Assembly (NCBI RefSeq): GCF_015999545.1
Contig: NZ_CP065546.1
Location: 3,070,001 to 3,134,000 of the forward strand
Reading direction: 5' to 3'
Length of the DNA stretch: 64,000 bases
Origin: Lysinibacillus sp. JNUCC-52
GTDB taxonomy: Bacteria; Bacillota; Bacilli; Bacillales_A; Planococcaceae
Position numbers and translations under genes: made by a program. This document shows, piece after piece, positions 15,176-24,862 of this stretch; the first letter of the stretch is position 1; each line of letters starts with the position of its first letter. The notes beneath the pieces were generated by a model, which saw nothing but the letters and a program-made list of their open reading frames with translations, was not told the DNA's origin and made no database searches.

Positions 15176-15832
15176 ATGAAAAAAGCAATTATTTTCGATA
15201 TGGATGGTACTTTATTTCAAACGAATCTTATATTAGAGCCTGCACTGACAGCAACTTTCGATGTGCTACGCACAAAGGGGTTATGGCAAGTGGACACACC
15301 GATTGAACAATATCGTGAAATTATGGGTGTTTCATTGCCTGTTGTATGGGAAACATTATGTCCGATGCATACATTAGAGGTGCGTGAAGCAAGTAATGCG
15401 CTATTTCATGACAAGCTTATTGAGCTGATAATAGATGGAAAAGGTGCATTATATCCAAATGCAGAGCAAGCACTTGCGGTGTTAGCGAACGACTATCATT
15501 TATACATAGCGAGCAATGGACAGAAGGAGTATTTGCAAGCAATTGTGGATACCTATAAGCTGAATCGTTATATAGAAGGGACATATAGTATTCAATCTAT
15601 CCCAAGTGGTCATAAATCTGATTTGGTGAAAAGTGTAATAGAGCAAAATGCCATTCAAGCTGGCGCTGTTGTTGGAGATCGTGCGTCGGATATCCAAGCA
15701 GCATTGGATAATCAGCTGTTTTCAATAGGTGTTCGCTTTGATTTTGCTCAAGATGCTGAATTACAAAAGGCACATGTTGTAATAGATAACCTACTGGATA
15801 TTACAAAGCATCTAACTACTTTTTCTCACTAA
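15176..15832 (+). CDS. HAD-superfamily phosphatase (phosphoglycolate phosphatase-like)
   Basis: A 218-residue HAD hydrolase. Motif I is DMDGTLFQT near residues 8-16 (nucleophile and acid Asp), motif II is the SNG near residue 112, motif III is a Lys in the GHKSDLVK segment and motif IV is GDRASD near residue 165. An alpha-helical cap sits between motifs I and II. Such enzymes dephosphorylate small metabolites; the substrate is unknown. It starts at ATG 15176, 17 bases after the fosB stop, with GGGAGTGA upstream, so it shares a transcript with fosB. Confidence 0.87.
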   Translation: MKKAIIFDMDGTLFQTNLILEPALTATFDVLRTKGLWQVDTPIEQYREIMGVSLPVVWETLCPMHTLEVREASNALFHDKLIELIIDGKGALYPNAEQALAVLANDYHLYIASNGQKEYLQAIVDTYKLNRYIEGTYSIQSIPSGHKSDLVKSVIEQNAIQAGAVVGDRASDIQAALDNQLFSIGVRFDFAQDAELQKAHVVIDNLLDITKHLTTFSH

Positions 15833-15857
15833 TGCGAGGTCGATTTAAAGGTTTACA

Positions 15858-15886
15858 TTGCATTTCATAAGGGGAAAGAGTAAAAT
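15858..15886 (+). promoter_or_regulatory. Sigma-A promoter of the MetRS T-box leader
   Basis: TTGCAT (15858-15863), 17 bases, TAAAAT (15881-15886). It precedes the T-box leader. Confidence 0.6.
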
Positions 15887-15889
15887 AGT

Positions 15890-16188
15890 GCCAAACTATA
15901 TTAAAGCGTTGAAAAGGAAAAGTAAATTGGACAAGCATTTAATAGAGAGCCTCTGCTGGTGGAAATGAGGTAAATGAACCCTTTTGAAAATGACCTTTGA
16001 GCTTCGTACCGAAAGCATGTGTGTGAGTAGATTACGACGAGATGGGCACTCGTTACAACAGCGGCAGTATCTCTTATATGAATGCAAGACGTACTGATTG
16101 AGGCAAATAGTGTGAGCTATTTGTAAATATAGGTGGTAACACGGGTATACTCGTCCTAATCAGTCATGATTAGGGCGTTTTTTTTATC
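15890..16188 (+). promoter_or_regulatory. T-box riboswitch (Met) upstream of the methionyl-tRNA synthetase gene
   Basis: The T-box sequence AGGTGGTAACACGGG is at 16131-16145, and the antiterminator partner CTCGTCC follows. Upstream is a stem I region with an AGAGAGCC..GGTGGAAATGAGG block and an apparent specifier ATG at 15990-15992 (GAAAATGACC). The expression platform ends in the terminator at 16152-16188. Uncharged tRNA-Met would stabilise the antiterminator and allow synthesis. Confidence 0.9.
16152..16188 (+). terminator. T-box terminator before MetRS
   Basis: CGTCCTAATCA pairs with TGATTAGGGCG (one G-U) around a GTCA-containing loop, followed by eight T. Confidence 0.9.
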
Positions 16189-16320
16189 TTCAAAAACAGT
16201 GGACAAGGAGAGAAATTCTTTTTGTCTCTAAATGAAGGTAAAGCCACTGACAGCTGTCTCATTGATTTTCATGCCAGCTTAAAAGAATGAAATTTAATAA
16301 GTCGAGGGGAGCAACTTAGG

Positions 16321-17958
16321 ATGACAATTGTAATAGGAGGAGCGTGGCCTTATGCCAATGGCTCATTGCATTTAGGGCATATTGCCGCATTATTACCAGG
16401 TGATATTTTGGCTAGATATTACCGACAAAAAGGTGACAACGTATTGTATGTTTCAGGTAGTGATTGTAATGGAACCCCAATATCGATTCGAGCTGCACAG
16501 GAAAACACGACAACAAGTGCGATTGCAGATCGGTATCATCAGGAATTCACGCAATGTTTTCATGATTTAGGATTTACTTATGATTTATATACGAGAACGG
16601 ATGCTCAGCATCACCATGAAGCTGTTCAGGCAATATTTCTACAATTGATGGCAAATAACTATTTATACAAAAAGAAAATTGAGCAGGCTTATTGTGAAAC
16701 AGACAAACAGTTTTTACCTGACCGCTTTGTGGAAGGTACTTGTCCGAATTGCGGGGCAAAGGCACGTGGAGATCAGTGCGATAATTGTTCGAAAATTTTA
16801 GATCCACTAGAATTAATCGATAAGCGTTGTAAAATTTGTGGCAATGAGCCTGTTATTCGAGAAACAGAGCATTTTTATTTCACGTTTAGTCAATTCCAAG
16901 GAAGGCTAGAAACTTATGTAGCTGAGGCAAAGGCGGATAAGCGCTGGCGAGACAATGCAATAGGTTTAACCGAACGCTACTTAGCGGAAGGCGTTCCAGA
17001 CCGTGCAGTTACGCGAGATTTGCCAAACGGCATTGATGTGCCTGTACCTGGCTTTGAAGGGAAGAAAATTTATGTGTGGATTGAAGCCGTAGCAGGGTAT
17101 TTAACAGCAAGCATGGAATGGGCAAAACAACATAATATAGCGCTTGAGGAATTATGGAATGAAGAAACAGTCTCCTATTATGTGCATGGCAAAGATAATA
17201 TTCCGTTCCATACAGTTATTTGGCCAGCGATATTGATGGGGATGGGTGCGAAAGCATTGCCAACACATATTGTCTCCAATGAATATTTAACATTGGAAAA
17301 AAGAAAATTATCAACAAGTCAAAATTGGGCTGTTTGGGTGCCATATATTTTAAGGCGCTATGACGCAGATTCTATTCGTTATTTTTTAACTATAAATGCG
17401 CCTGAAAATCGTGATACAGATTTTTCTTGGCGAGAATTTATATATAGTCATAATGGAGAATTGCTAGGAGCTTACGGCAATTTTGTTAATCGGACGTTGA
17501 AGTTTTTAGAAAAGTCATTTGCTAGTCAAGTACCACAGGTTGATGTAGATGGAACTATAAGAAAACAGACGATACAGTTGTTTAGTGATGTCGGTGTAGC
17601 GATTGAAGGGGGACATTTTAAACAAGGATTAGAGGAAATCTTTGCTTATATTCGTGCAGCCAATCGCTATTTTGATGAGCAGCAACCATGGTTACAGGTG
17701 AAGGAGAATATAGCAGCCTGTCATCAAACGCTTGCAACGTGTGTCTACATCATTGCAAATTTAGGACAAGTGCTACAACCATTTTTACCGTTCTCTACAG
17801 AGAAAATTCGAGACATGTTAGGCATCACAGAATTAATGTGGTATGAGCAAGTGGAGCTACCGAAAAGCATTGGCGAGGTGACACCGCTATTTGAACGACT
17901 TGATGTAGCGCTAATTGAAGAAGAATATGAGAAGCTAGTTAATGACAGTCATTCATAA
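16321..17958 (+). CDS. metG: Methionyl-tRNA synthetase, four-cysteine-cluster type without C-terminal Trbp domain
   Basis: A 545-residue class I synthetase that charges tRNA-Met. The HIGH motif is HLGH at 17-20, and the KMSKS loop is KLSTS at 328-332. A zinc insertion has Cys pairs at 140/143, 152/155 and 169/172, which places it in the E. coli-like MetRS1 subtype and not in the usual Bacillus subtype. The C-terminal tRNA-binding (Trbp111-like) domain present in the housekeeping Bacillus enzyme (about 650 residues) is absent. Second MetRS copies of this type occur in some Bacillaceae and streptococci and confer tolerance to MetRS inhibitors. Start ATG 16321; the T-box provides control. Confidence 0.92.
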   Translation: MTIVIGGAWPYANGSLHLGHIAALLPGDILARYYRQKGDNVLYVSGSDCNGTPISIRAAQENTTTSAIADRYHQEFTQCFHDLGFTYDLYTRTDAQHHHEAVQAIFLQLMANNYLYKKKIEQAYCETDKQFLPDRFVEGTCPNCGAKARGDQCDNCSKILDPLELIDKRCKICGNEPVIRETEHFYFTFSQFQGRLETYVAEAKADKRWRDNAIGLTERYLAEGVPDRAVTRDLPNGIDVPVPGFEGKKIYVWIEAVAGYLTASMEWAKQHNIALEELWNEETVSYYVHGKDNIPFHTVIWPAILMGMGAKALPTHIVSNEYLTLEKRKLSTSQNWAVWVPYILRRYDADSIRYFLTINAPENRDTDFSWREFIYSHNGELLGAYGNFVNRTLKFLEKSFASQVPQVDVDGTIRKQTIQLFSDVGVAIEGGHFKQGLEEIFAYIRAANRYFDEQQPWLQVKENIAACHQTLATCVYIIANLGQVLQPFLPFSTEKIRDMLGITELMWYEQVELPKSIGEVTPLFERLDVALIEEEYEKLVNDSHS

Positions 17959-17989
17959 TTACACTGTTGATTTTTAGGGGACACCGCGA

Positions 17990-18010
17990 AATTGTGTGTG
18001 TGCCTGACAC
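17990..18010 (-). repeat. Short dispersed repeat (GTGTCAGGCAC family), copy 1
   Basis: On the minus strand the site reads AGTGTCAGGCAC followed by ACACACAATTTC, the same layout as the copies listed at 20.3, 20.4, 32.1, 33.9, 35.2, 63.7 and 63.9 kb. Confidence 0.75.
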
Positions 18011-18015
18011 TAAAT

Positions 18016-18047
18016 AAAAGGCCTTAAGAATAATCTTAAGGCCTTTT
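18016..18047. terminator. Bidirectional terminator between metG and leuA
   Basis: AAAAGGCCTTAAG pairs with CTTAAGGCCTTTT with a 5-base loop; T-runs on both strands fit the convergent genes. Confidence 0.88.
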
Positions 18048-18058
18048 ATCTTTGTAGA

Positions 18059-19630
18059 TTAGCTCATAACAGGAGTTAAGTTCGCCACAACAATGCTGTT
18101 AATTGCATTGATATATGCAAGCGCACTTGCTTTTAAAATATCTGTATCTGCAGCTTTTGCAATATACTTTTCGCCGTCATGCTCAATCGTTATTTTAACT
18201 TTTCCTAGCGCTTCTTTACCACGCGATACACTGTTAATATTATACTCTACTAGCTTTACATCAATCTTTACAATTTCAGCGATGGCAGAATACAATGCAT
18301 CAATTGGGCCAGAACCAACAGCACTTGCTTTCAATACTTCGTCACCTTTGCGAATTTTTACACTAGCAGAAGGGAAGCTTGTGTTGCTGACGACTTGTAA
18401 ATCTTCAATATCAAAAAATTGCTCGCTATAATGAGTAGCATTGGCATGATTTGCGTCATGCTTTTCATAATAACTTTCCACGATAACATATAAGTCATGG
18501 TCATAAACTTCTTTTTTCGCATCAGCTAATTTTAGGAAACCATCGAAAATGCCTTCGAATTCCTCAGTAGAAAGATTAGAAAAGCCTAATTTTTCAAGTG
18601 CATTTTTTACAGCATGGCGTCCTGAACGAGCTGTTAGGACAAGTTCCATATCATCTAGACCTACATCTTCTGGATGCACGATTTCATAGGCATCACGAGA
18701 TTTAAGTAGACCATCTTGGTGAATGCCAGATGAGTGTGCAAATGCATTATCTCCAGTAATAGCTTTGTTTACTTGGACATCCAAGCCCATAAAGCTTGAA
18801 ACAAGGCGTGAAGTGTTCATAATTTCTCTTGTGTTAATGCGTGTCTCTGCATTGTAAACAGAACTACGTGTTTTGAGTGCCATTACTACTTCTTCAAGTG
18901 CTGCATTTCCTGCGCGTTCCCCAATGCCGTTAATTGTACATTCCACTTTATCAGCACCGTTTTTAATAGCTGCAAGTGTGTTAGCTGTTGCCATACCAAG
19001 GTCATTATGACAATGTACACTTAATAAAACACTATCGTTTACATTTTTCATGCGGTCATTCAGCTTATAAATCATAGCCCCAAATTCCTCTGGTTCAGCG
19101 AAACCAACAGTGTCAGGCACATTAATCATGGTTGCGCCAGCCTTCATAACAGCCTCTATCGTTTTCCATAGATACTCAAAATCTGAACGTGAAGCATCTT
19201 CTGTTGAGTATTGTACTTGTGGTAGCAGCGTTTTGGCATATTTCACAGCATCTACGCCAATTTGTAGTATTTGATCTTTAGATTTACTGAATTTCTTTTC
19301 AACATGTATATCAGAAGTGCCAAGCACCATATGAATCATTGGATTTTCTGCATATTTTACTGCGTTATAGACGGAATCAATATCAGCTTTTACAGCGCGT
19401 GCTAAAGCTGTAATCATAATGTCATTTGTGTTGCCAACCTTTTGTGCAACAGCTTTTACCGCATCAAAGTCTCCTTGTGAAGAAGCAGGGAAACCAGCTT
19501 CGATAATATCGACGCCTAATTTTTTGAGTTGCTGTGCAATCTCTACTTTTTCGTATAAGTTCAGTTTTGCTCCTGGCACTTGCTCTCCATCACGTAAAGT
19601 TGTATCAAACACCCAAATTTTTCTTCCCAT
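18059..19630 (-). CDS. leuA: 2-isopropylmalate synthase
   Basis: A 523-residue enzyme that condenses acetyl-CoA with 2-oxoisovalerate in the first step of leucine synthesis. The catalytic TIM barrel has [16 protein letters not shown] at the N-terminus (residues 6-21) and the metal-binding [17 protein letters not shown] near residue 205. [15 protein letters not shown] is in the linker, and the C-terminal 120 residues form the LeuA allosteric leucine-binding domain. The start is ATG 19630 with AAGGAG nine bases upstream. Only leuA is here; the usual ilv-leu neighbours are absent, so it is a stand-alone gene under a Leu T-box. Confidence 0.96.
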   Translation of the reverse strand: MGRKIWVFDTTLRDGEQVPGAKLNLYEKVEIAQQLKKLGVDIIEAGFPASSQGDFDAVKAVAQKVGNTNDIMITALARAVKADIDSVYNAVKYAENPMIHMVLGTSDIHVEKKFSKSKDQILQIGVDAVKYAKTLLPQVQYSTEDASRSDFEYLWKTIEAVMKAGATMINVPDTVGFAEPEEFGAMIYKLNDRMKNVNDSVLLSVHCHNDLGMATANTLAAIKNGADKVECTINGIGERAGNAALEEVVMALKTRSSVYNAETRINTREIMNTSRLVSSFMGLDVQVNKAITGDNAFAHSSGIHQDGLLKSRDAYEIVHPEDVGLDDMELVLTARSGRHAVKNALEKLGFSNLSTEEFEGIFDGFLKLADAKKEVYDHDLYVIVESYYEKHDANHANATHYSEQFFDIEDLQVVSNTSFPSASVKIRKGDEVLKASAVGSGPIDALYSAIAEIVKIDVKLVEYNINSVSRGKEALGKVKITIEHDGEKYIAKAADTDILKASALAYINAINSIVVANLTPVMS

Positions 19631-19660
19631 TTTCAAACACTCCTTTTGTTGTAATAAAAT

Positions 19661-19698
19661 AAAAAAAACCCGCCTCTATATAAAAATATAGAGACGAG
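19661..19698 (-). terminator. T-box terminator before leuA
   Basis: On the minus strand CTCGTCTCTATA pairs with TATAGAGGCGGG (one G-U), followed by eight or more T. Confidence 0.9.
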
Positions 19699-19978
19699 TT
19701 ATTTGCTCGCGGTACCACTCTAATTGACCTTCCCTTTAAAGAAAAAGCCCCCTTATCGACAGCTATCACTGTCTATCCCAATAACGGTGGAAACCGACTT
19801 CCCTTACTTTTTGGACGTCATCCAACTTACTGCTTTACATGCAGGCATGTTGTGCCGACTCATTTTGGTTCAGGGAGTAGCTCATGGATGAGTTCAAAAT
19901 GTGTGCCTACCAGTTTACACCAACCACTGGCTCTCTAAAAGTACACGGGCATTTTTACTATTTCCAATCTTTGCTTAA
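19661..19978 (-). promoter_or_regulatory. T-box riboswitch (Leu) upstream of leuA
   Basis: On the minus strand AGAGTGGTACCGCGAGC (19705-19721) is a canonical T-box followed by ACTCGTCTC. Stem I has an AGAGAGCC..GGTTGGTG block, and the apparent specifier is CTC (Leu) at 19890-19892 in GAACTCATCC. The terminator with its T-run lies at 19661-19698, about 30 bases before the leuA start. Confidence 0.93.
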
Positions 19979-19997
19979 CAATGTGTTGTTGAAAGCT

Positions 19998-20026
19998 ATA
20001 ATACGTTGATATTGTCAGTATGTCAA
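19998..20026 (-). promoter_or_regulatory. Sigma-A promoter of the leuA leader
   Basis: Minus strand TTGACA (20021-20026), 17-base spacer, TATTAT (19998-20003). Confidence 0.82.
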
Positions 20027-20180
20027 CAATATTCTAAAAATTATTTGTTTTCAGTTTTAATAATGGTGATTTTAAAGGTCACTAGTAAGGTGGCATGCTA
20101 AAAAGTAAATTTCACAAATAAAGGCATTTTTTTTATGAAATAATGAGAGGGGATTTTATACATAGAAAGTAGGATGAAAG

Positions 20181-20291
20181 GTGAAATTTGTATTTGATTT
20201 AGATGGTACGATTTGTTTTAAAGGTCAGCCTTTAAGTACAGGAACAGCAGTGATCGAAATAATAAAGTGTCAGGCACTCAAACAATTTTGA
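20181..20291 (+). pseudogene. Truncated HAD-family hydrolase cut by a dispersed repeat
   Basis: A GTG-started frame encodes MKFVFDLDGTICFKGQPLS, the opening of a HAD/Cof-type phosphatase with the DxDGT nucleophile motif. Homology-like sequence stops after about 28 codons, exactly where a GTGTCAGGCAC repeat begins at 20267; the frame then ends at 20289-20291. No later HAD motifs are found before the convergent chemoreceptor gene. This is the remnant of a gene whose 3' part was lost or replaced by the composite repeat element at 20267-20436. Confidence 0.75.
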
Positions 20292-20295
20292 AAAT
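20267..20295 (+). repeat. Short dispersed repeat (GTGTCAGGCAC family), copy 2
   Basis: GTGTCAGGCACTCAAACAAT followed by TTTGAAAATTT. It forms the left boundary of the larger palindromic element and the breakpoint of the HAD remnant. Confidence 0.85.
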
Positions 20296-20405
20296 TTCCT
20301 CGCAGACTCTGCGCGAGCGCCCAAGAAGTAGGACGCAACAAGCAGCGTGTTTGCGACTGCTCGTTGCGTCCTACGATGTGCCCGCGGAAAGCGAAGTGGG
20401 CTAAA
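20296..20405 (+). repeat. Palindromic intergenic repeat element, copy 2
   Basis: TAGGACGCAAC (20329-20339) and GTTGCGTCCTA (20363-20373) form the central inverted repeat; the right side has TGCCCGCGGAAAGCGAAGTG, as in the other copies. Confidence 0.85.
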
Positions 20406-20436
20406 GTGCCAGGCACTCATACAATTCTGAATTTTG
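20406..20436 (+). repeat. Short dispersed repeat (GTGTCAGGCAC family), copy 3
   Basis: GTGCCAGGCACTCATACAAT followed by TCTGAATTTTG, in the same orientation as copy 2; the two bracket the palindromic element. Confidence 0.85.
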
Positions 20437-20453
20437 TAAGGTCAGTTACTTAG

Positions 20454-22148
20454 CTATTGCACCTTAAAGCGAGAAACTTGTGTTTGCAATTCCTCAGCCA
20501 TTGTCGATAAAGTTGCCGCAGAAGCTGCCACTTCTTCGATTGTCGCAAGCTGCTCTTCAGATGCAGAAGCTACATTTTGAAGGTTAGAAGATGACGTTTG
20601 TGCAATTGTCGCAATTTCATCGAAGGACGCATAAATTTGTTCTGCACTAGAAGACATTTCTTCTGAAACAGTTGTTGCTTCTTGTATTTGTTTCGATACT
20701 TGCTCAATAAGGTCAACAATTTTTGAAAAACCTTCCTCAGCTACTTTAACAACTTTCATCCCGACTTGAACTTCTTGTGTACCTGTATCCATCACTGTAA
20801 CAGCGCGGTTTGTCTCCTGTTGAATTTCAGAAATTAACCCTGCTATTTGTTCAGCTGATTTTTTAGATTGCTCAGCTAATTTTTTCACTTCGTCAGCAAC
20901 GACGGCAAAGCCTCGACCATGATCACCTGCTCGAGCTGCTTCAATAGCAGCGTTCAAAGCCAGTAAATTGGTTTGCTCAGCGATGTCGGTAATAATACTA
21001 ATAATGTTACCAATCTCAACAGAATGATTGCCTAAGTTTTTGACAACGTTGGCAGATTCCAAAACAGCCGTATTAATCGTATCCATTTGCGTAATGACGC
21101 GATGTAGCGACTCATTGCCCTTGTTTGCTTCCGTATTTGTTTCAATGGCAAGTTCAGAAACAGCAGCAGTTGTTGATGCTAATTGTTGAATGCCGTTGGT
21201 CATATTTTTCATAGCTTGTGAGCTTTCTGTAGCATTTTTTCCTTGTGCCTCAGAGCCACTAGCCACTTCCTGCATAGCAGATGTAATTTGTTCAGTAGCT
21301 TGGATAGTTTGATCTGCACTTGCAGTTAACTCAGCTGCTGAAGCACTTACTTGAGCTGTATTTTGACTAACATTCGTAATTAAGCCTTTTAAATTTTGCG
21401 CCATTTGATTAAAGGCAAGGGCTAAATCACCAACTTCATCGCGATTTTTAATGCGAATTTGTTCAGCTGTTAAATCACCTTCAGCAATTTTTTGCGCAGC
21501 TTTTGCCATCCCTTTGATAGGTCGAGAAATGATAGTTCCCATAATCATGGCAATTATCAGACTAATGATGACGGCAAACACGCCAAGAGAAATCATGTTC
21601 AATTTAATAGCATCAATATCTTTTGAGGTTGCAGCTATTTTTGCTTCTACAGCTTCGCTTTGATAGTTAGCTAGATTTTCAACACGTTCATCGAATTGTT
21701 TAAGAATAAGTCGCCCTTGAGTGCTGTCCAATTTCTCGTATTGTTCTGTTTCGCCAGCATCCTTTAAAGAAAACATACGATCAGCAAATTGCTGAACATT
21801 TTGTTCACTTTTATTGACAGCCTCTAATAATTCAATTGATTTTTTTGAATCTAATGTTGCCATTAAACTTTCGGATTTTACTTTAAATTCTTCACGAGCG
21901 GATTCATTACCATCACGATTTTGTTTATCTCCAAGTAAAAGATATCCACGCATACTTACAATTTCCTGTTTTGCAATTACTCTAAGCTCTTGAATGCTAA
22001 TAGATTTTTGGGTTTGTTCTTCGAGTAACTCTTGATAAGTGCCATTTACTGAATTAAGCTGCTTAAAGTTTAACGCTATCGTGCCAATTAAAACTAAAAT
22101 AACAATAAAAAAACCGAGAATTAATTTTTTGTAAATCGTAAATCGCAT
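20454..22148 (-). CDS. Methyl-accepting chemotaxis protein with 4HB sensor
   Basis: A 564-residue chemoreceptor. A transmembrane helix at about residues 8-27 and a second at 185-208 enclose an extracellular all-helical 4HB_MCP domain of about 155 residues. A HAMP domain follows ([19 protein letters not shown]). The long signalling coiled coil contains the conserved tip [21 protein letters not shown] near residue 390. It transmits ligand signals to CheA/CheW. Start ATG 22148 with AGGAAGGGAC upstream. The gene is monocistronic and convergent with the HAD remnant. Confidence 0.94.
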   Translation of the reverse strand: MRFTIYKKLILGFFIVILVLIGTIALNFKQLNSVNGTYQELLEEQTQKSISIQELRVIAKQEIVSMRGYLLLGDKQNRDGNESAREEFKVKSESLMATLDSKKSIELLEAVNKSEQNVQQFADRMFSLKDAGETEQYEKLDSTQGRLILKQFDERVENLANYQSEAVEAKIAATSKDIDAIKLNMISLGVFAVIISLIIAMIMGTIISRPIKGMAKAAQKIAEGDLTAEQIRIKNRDEVGDLALAFNQMAQNLKGLITNVSQNTAQVSASAAELTASADQTIQATEQITSAMQEVASGSEAQGKNATESSQAMKNMTNGIQQLASTTAAVSELAIETNTEANKGNESLHRVITQMDTINTAVLESANVVKNLGNHSVEIGNIISIITDIAEQTNLLALNAAIEAARAGDHGRGFAVVADEVKKLAEQSKKSAEQIAGLISEIQQETNRAVTVMDTGTQEVQVGMKVVKVAEEGFSKIVDLIEQVSKQIQEATTVSEEMSSSAEQIYASFDEIATIAQTSSSNLQNVASASEEQLATIEEVAASAATLSTMAEELQTQVSRFKVQ

Positions 22149-22453
22149 GTATTGTAAGTCCCTTCCTAGTAATTTAGTAGAAATGTTACAAAAAAGTGAA
22201 ATATGTATATATACTTATTTATAGCAGATTATATGTATTTTAAAAAGCATTATGAGTTTATTCATAGTGAAAAATATGAAATAAGAGGGAATTTAGTTAC
22301 AGGATGGGTTTGTAAAGGTGGAATTTTTTGCACTATCTATTATGTCTTTAACTATGAAGAAGCAACTAAATGACATGATAAAAAAGGCAATTTTGAAACC
22401 TAATTGCTGGAAGTTACGTAAATACAATTAACGATAAACGAGGATGTGGAGCA
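22149..22453. other. Divergent intergenic region, no gene
   Basis: AT-rich stretch between the chemoreceptor and the DUF1648 gene. It should contain both promoters; I see no ORF, structured RNA or repeat with confidence. Confidence 0.5.
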
Positions 22454-22948
22454 ATGTATAGACCCGTTATAAAATTACCGAAAACAAGGTATGAAAAAAT
22501 TTTGAACGTCATTGGTGGCGGATTATTTATTGTCTCCATCATATTTATTATTTCTCAGTGGAGCGCCCTACCTGAAGAAATTCCAGCACATTTTAATGGT
22601 GCGGGAGAAGTGGATCGATGGGGATCGAAAATAGAATTGTTCATTTTACCAGGTATCGGCATTTTTTTATGGATATTTCTAGGACTTATTGAGAAGGCAC
22701 CACATATGCACAATTATCCAGCGCGCTTAAATAAGGATAACGTTCAGGCATTTTATTTAAATAGTCGTAAATTATGTAATGAAATGAAAAACTTTTGCTT
22801 AATGTTATTTGCAGTCATTTCTTGTGAAATGGTACTTGTTGCATTAGGGAAGACAGATGGAGTAGGATGGTGGTTCTTGCCCCTTGTACTCATAGGCACA
22901 GGTATTCCAATCGCTAAAGGCTTAATTGCTGCATCGAAAATTAAGTAA
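22454..22948 (+). CDS. DUF1648-domain membrane protein
   Basis: A 164-residue membrane protein with hydrophobic segments at about residues 20-40, 65-85, 115-130 and 135-155. Between the first two is the DUF1648 signature, ALPEEIPAHFNGAGEVDRWG followed by SK. The family is found alone or fused in SdpI-like immunity and signalling proteins; its molecular role is unknown. GAGGATGTGGAG precedes ATG 22454. Neighbours give no functional hint. Confidence 0.82.
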   Translation: MYRPVIKLPKTRYEKILNVIGGGLFIVSIIFIISQWSALPEEIPAHFNGAGEVDRWGSKIELFILPGIGIFLWIFLGLIEKAPHMHNYPARLNKDNVQAFYLNSRKLCNEMKNFCLMLFAVISCEMVLVALGKTDGVGWWFLPLVLIGTGIPIAKGLIAASKIK

Positions 22949-23077
22949 TCGGCAGGGAATTGAAAACGAAAGAAGAATAACTTAGATAATTACAAATACA
23001 GGAGGTCGTATTTTGCTACTATTCTTTTGATTTCTAGCAACTATCTAATAACTAAATAAATTAGGAGTTGGTAGAGA

Positions 23078-23485
23078 ATGATTTATAAAAATTCACTAGA
23101 AGGTATTTCTTCAAATATGTTAAAAGGTTTTTTTGTAGGTTGGCCGAGTCCACCTAATCCACAAACACATTTACGCTTGCTGGAGAACAGCAGTAAATTC
23201 ATTTTGGCGATTGATGAAAATACAAATGAAGTAATAGGGTTTATTACTGCGATAAGTGATGGCGTTCTGTCTGCTTACATTCCATTACTCGAGATATTAC
23301 CACAATATAAAAACAAAGGTATTGGCAAGGAGTTAGTAAGACGAATGTTGAAAGAACTCGATCATCTTTATATGATCGACTTATGCTGTGATGATGACCT
23401 CGTACCTTACTATGAAAAATTCGGCATGACTAAAACAAATGGAATGGTTTATAGAAACTATAAAATGCAATCTGGAAATGATTAA
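23078..23485 (+). CDS. GNAT-family N-acetyltransferase
   Basis: A 135-residue acetyltransferase. The acetyl-CoA loop is visible in PLLEILPQYKNKGIGKELVR near residues 68-87, followed by a C-terminal PYYEKFGMTKTNGMVYRNY typical of small GNAT enzymes. The substrate is unknown. TTAGGAG lies 11 bases upstream of ATG 23078. A strong terminator ends the gene, which appears monocistronic. Confidence 0.88.
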   Translation: MIYKNSLEGISSNMLKGFFVGWPSPPNPQTHLRLLENSSKFILAIDENTNEVIGFITAISDGVLSAYIPLLEILPQYKNKGIGKELVRRMLKELDHLYMIDLCCDDDLVPYYEKFGMTKTNGMVYRNYKMQSGND

Positions 23486-23493
23486 AAGGTGAG

Positions 23494-23524
23494 AACGCTT
23501 GAGAAATTGTTCAAGCGTTTTTTT
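23494..23524 (+). terminator. Terminator after the GNAT gene
   Basis: AACGCTTGA pairs with TCAAGCGTT, followed by seven T. Confidence 0.9.
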
Positions 23525-23613
23525 GTCTATTATGTTGTGGGCATGGAATTAGCGTTAAAGTAAATATTTTGTGATAAATTTAGTGTAAATAAATACAGAA
23601 GGGTGCTGAAATA

Positions 23614-24270
23614 ATGCAGAAGAAATTTAAATTAAAGGATGGACTCTCTATTACAGTTCATCATTTGCCAGACAATATGGTATTAGAGGGGATTTCGGAT
23701 GTAGGACACGCACCTTACGACCGTATTATATCTTTTGTGTTTACAATTAATGAACTGTTAACGTATTTAAAAAGCACGCTTAAACAGAACTTGTTGGCAG
23801 AGCAAGGCTATTTATTTTTTGTTTATCCGAAAAAAAATAATAAAAAATATAAAGAGTATATTCATCGAGACGATATTTTCCCAGCCATTCAGGTGGACGA
23901 GGCGAAATATATTGCTGGGAGTGACTATAAATTTTCAAGTTTGATGTCATTGGATGATACGTTTTCTATTGTAAGTATTAAACGAGATGCAAAGGGAAGA
24001 GGGAAGAAAAAGACAGCAAGTAGTCAATGTGTAGGTGACTACGAAAGTATGGTTCCATTATTGCGAGGTGAACTTGCAGAAAATCCAATTGATGTAGCCT
24101 TTTATGATGCATTAACACCAGGCTATCAAAAGGATTGGGCTCGCTACATTTATAGTGCGAAAAAGCAAGAAACACAGCTAGCACGTTTAATGGAGATGCG
24201 TGAACTTACAAGGGCTGGCTTTAAAACGAAGGAGCACTATCGAAAAGCGAAAGCAGAGGGCCAAGTATAG
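23614..24270 (+). CDS. YdeI/OmdA-family protein
   Basis: A 218-residue protein. The C-terminal 65 residues (DALTPGYQKDWARYIYSAKK, then a TQLARLMEMRELTRAGFK helix) are the bacteriocin-protection YdeI/OmpD-associated (OmdA) domain. The N-terminal 150 residues are a DUF1905-like or unassigned domain. The biochemical function is unknown in the family. GAAGGGTG precedes ATG 23614. The next gene, 150 bases downstream, belongs to a DUF1801/YdhG-like family often associated with YdeI proteins, so a common role is possible. Confidence 0.75.
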   Translation: MQKKFKLKDGLSITVHHLPDNMVLEGISDVGHAPYDRIISFVFTINELLTYLKSTLKQNLLAEQGYLFFVYPKKNNKKYKEYIHRDDIFPAIQVDEAKYIAGSDYKFSSLMSLDDTFSIVSIKRDAKGRGKKKTASSQCVGDYESMVPLLRGELAENPIDVAFYDALTPGYQKDWARYIYSAKKQETQLARLMEMRELTRAGFKTKEHYRKAKAEGQV

Positions 24271-24424
24271 GGAAATTTCCAGAAGTAGGCGTTAGTTCTT
24301 AAAACTTTTGTCGATTGTTGTAATAAAGGTGCTTGCACTATTGCTAATAAATAAGCTTCATACTACTATTAAGGAATATTTTTTAATCGTTTAATAACAC
24401 ATTTTTAATAAGAGTGGGGTGGAA

Positions 24425-24862
24425 ATGATGGAGGCATATATTGAACAGGTAGATGAAAAGTGGCGTGATAGCTTCGCCAAGCTTGCAGATGTAATAGCAA
24501 CGAATATCCCTGCTGGCTTTGAACAAACAATGAATTACGACATGATAAGTTATGTAGTACCGTTATCTTTATATCCAAAGGGGTATCATGTAACATCTAA
24601 TACACCGCTACCATTTATTAGCTTGGCAGCGCAGAAGCGACATATAGCCGTTTATCATATGGGTATTTATGCAGATGCTAATTTATTGGCTTGGTTTCAG
24701 GAAGAGTATGCAAAACGAGTGCCAACAAAATTAAATATGGGGAAAAGTTGTATTCGTTTCTCTAGTACGAAAAATATTCCCTATGATTTGCTAGGAGAGC
24801 TCGTTTCAAAAATGACTCCAGGGGAATGGATTAATAGATATGAAGGAGAATTGACTAAATGA
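24425..24862 (+). CDS. DUF1801-family protein
   Basis: A 145-residue protein (from ATG 24425) with the DUF1801 fold: an N-terminal helix, AGFEQTMNYDMISYVVP, an SLAAQKRHIAVYHMG strand pair and a C-terminal LNMGKSCIRFSSTKNIP. Members are similar to frataxin-like or YdhG proteins and lack an assigned reaction. Three in-frame starts (GTG 24419, ATG 24425, ATG 24428) cluster around GGGGTGG; 24428 gives the best spacing. The last bases overlap the next gene as ATGA, so translation is coupled. Confidence 0.78.
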   Translation: MMEAYIEQVDEKWRDSFAKLADVIATNIPAGFEQTMNYDMISYVVPLSLYPKGYHVTSNTPLPFISLAAQKRHIAVYHMGIYADANLLAWFQEEYAKRVPTKLNMGKSCIRFSSTKNIPYDLLGELVSKMTPGEWINRYEGELTK

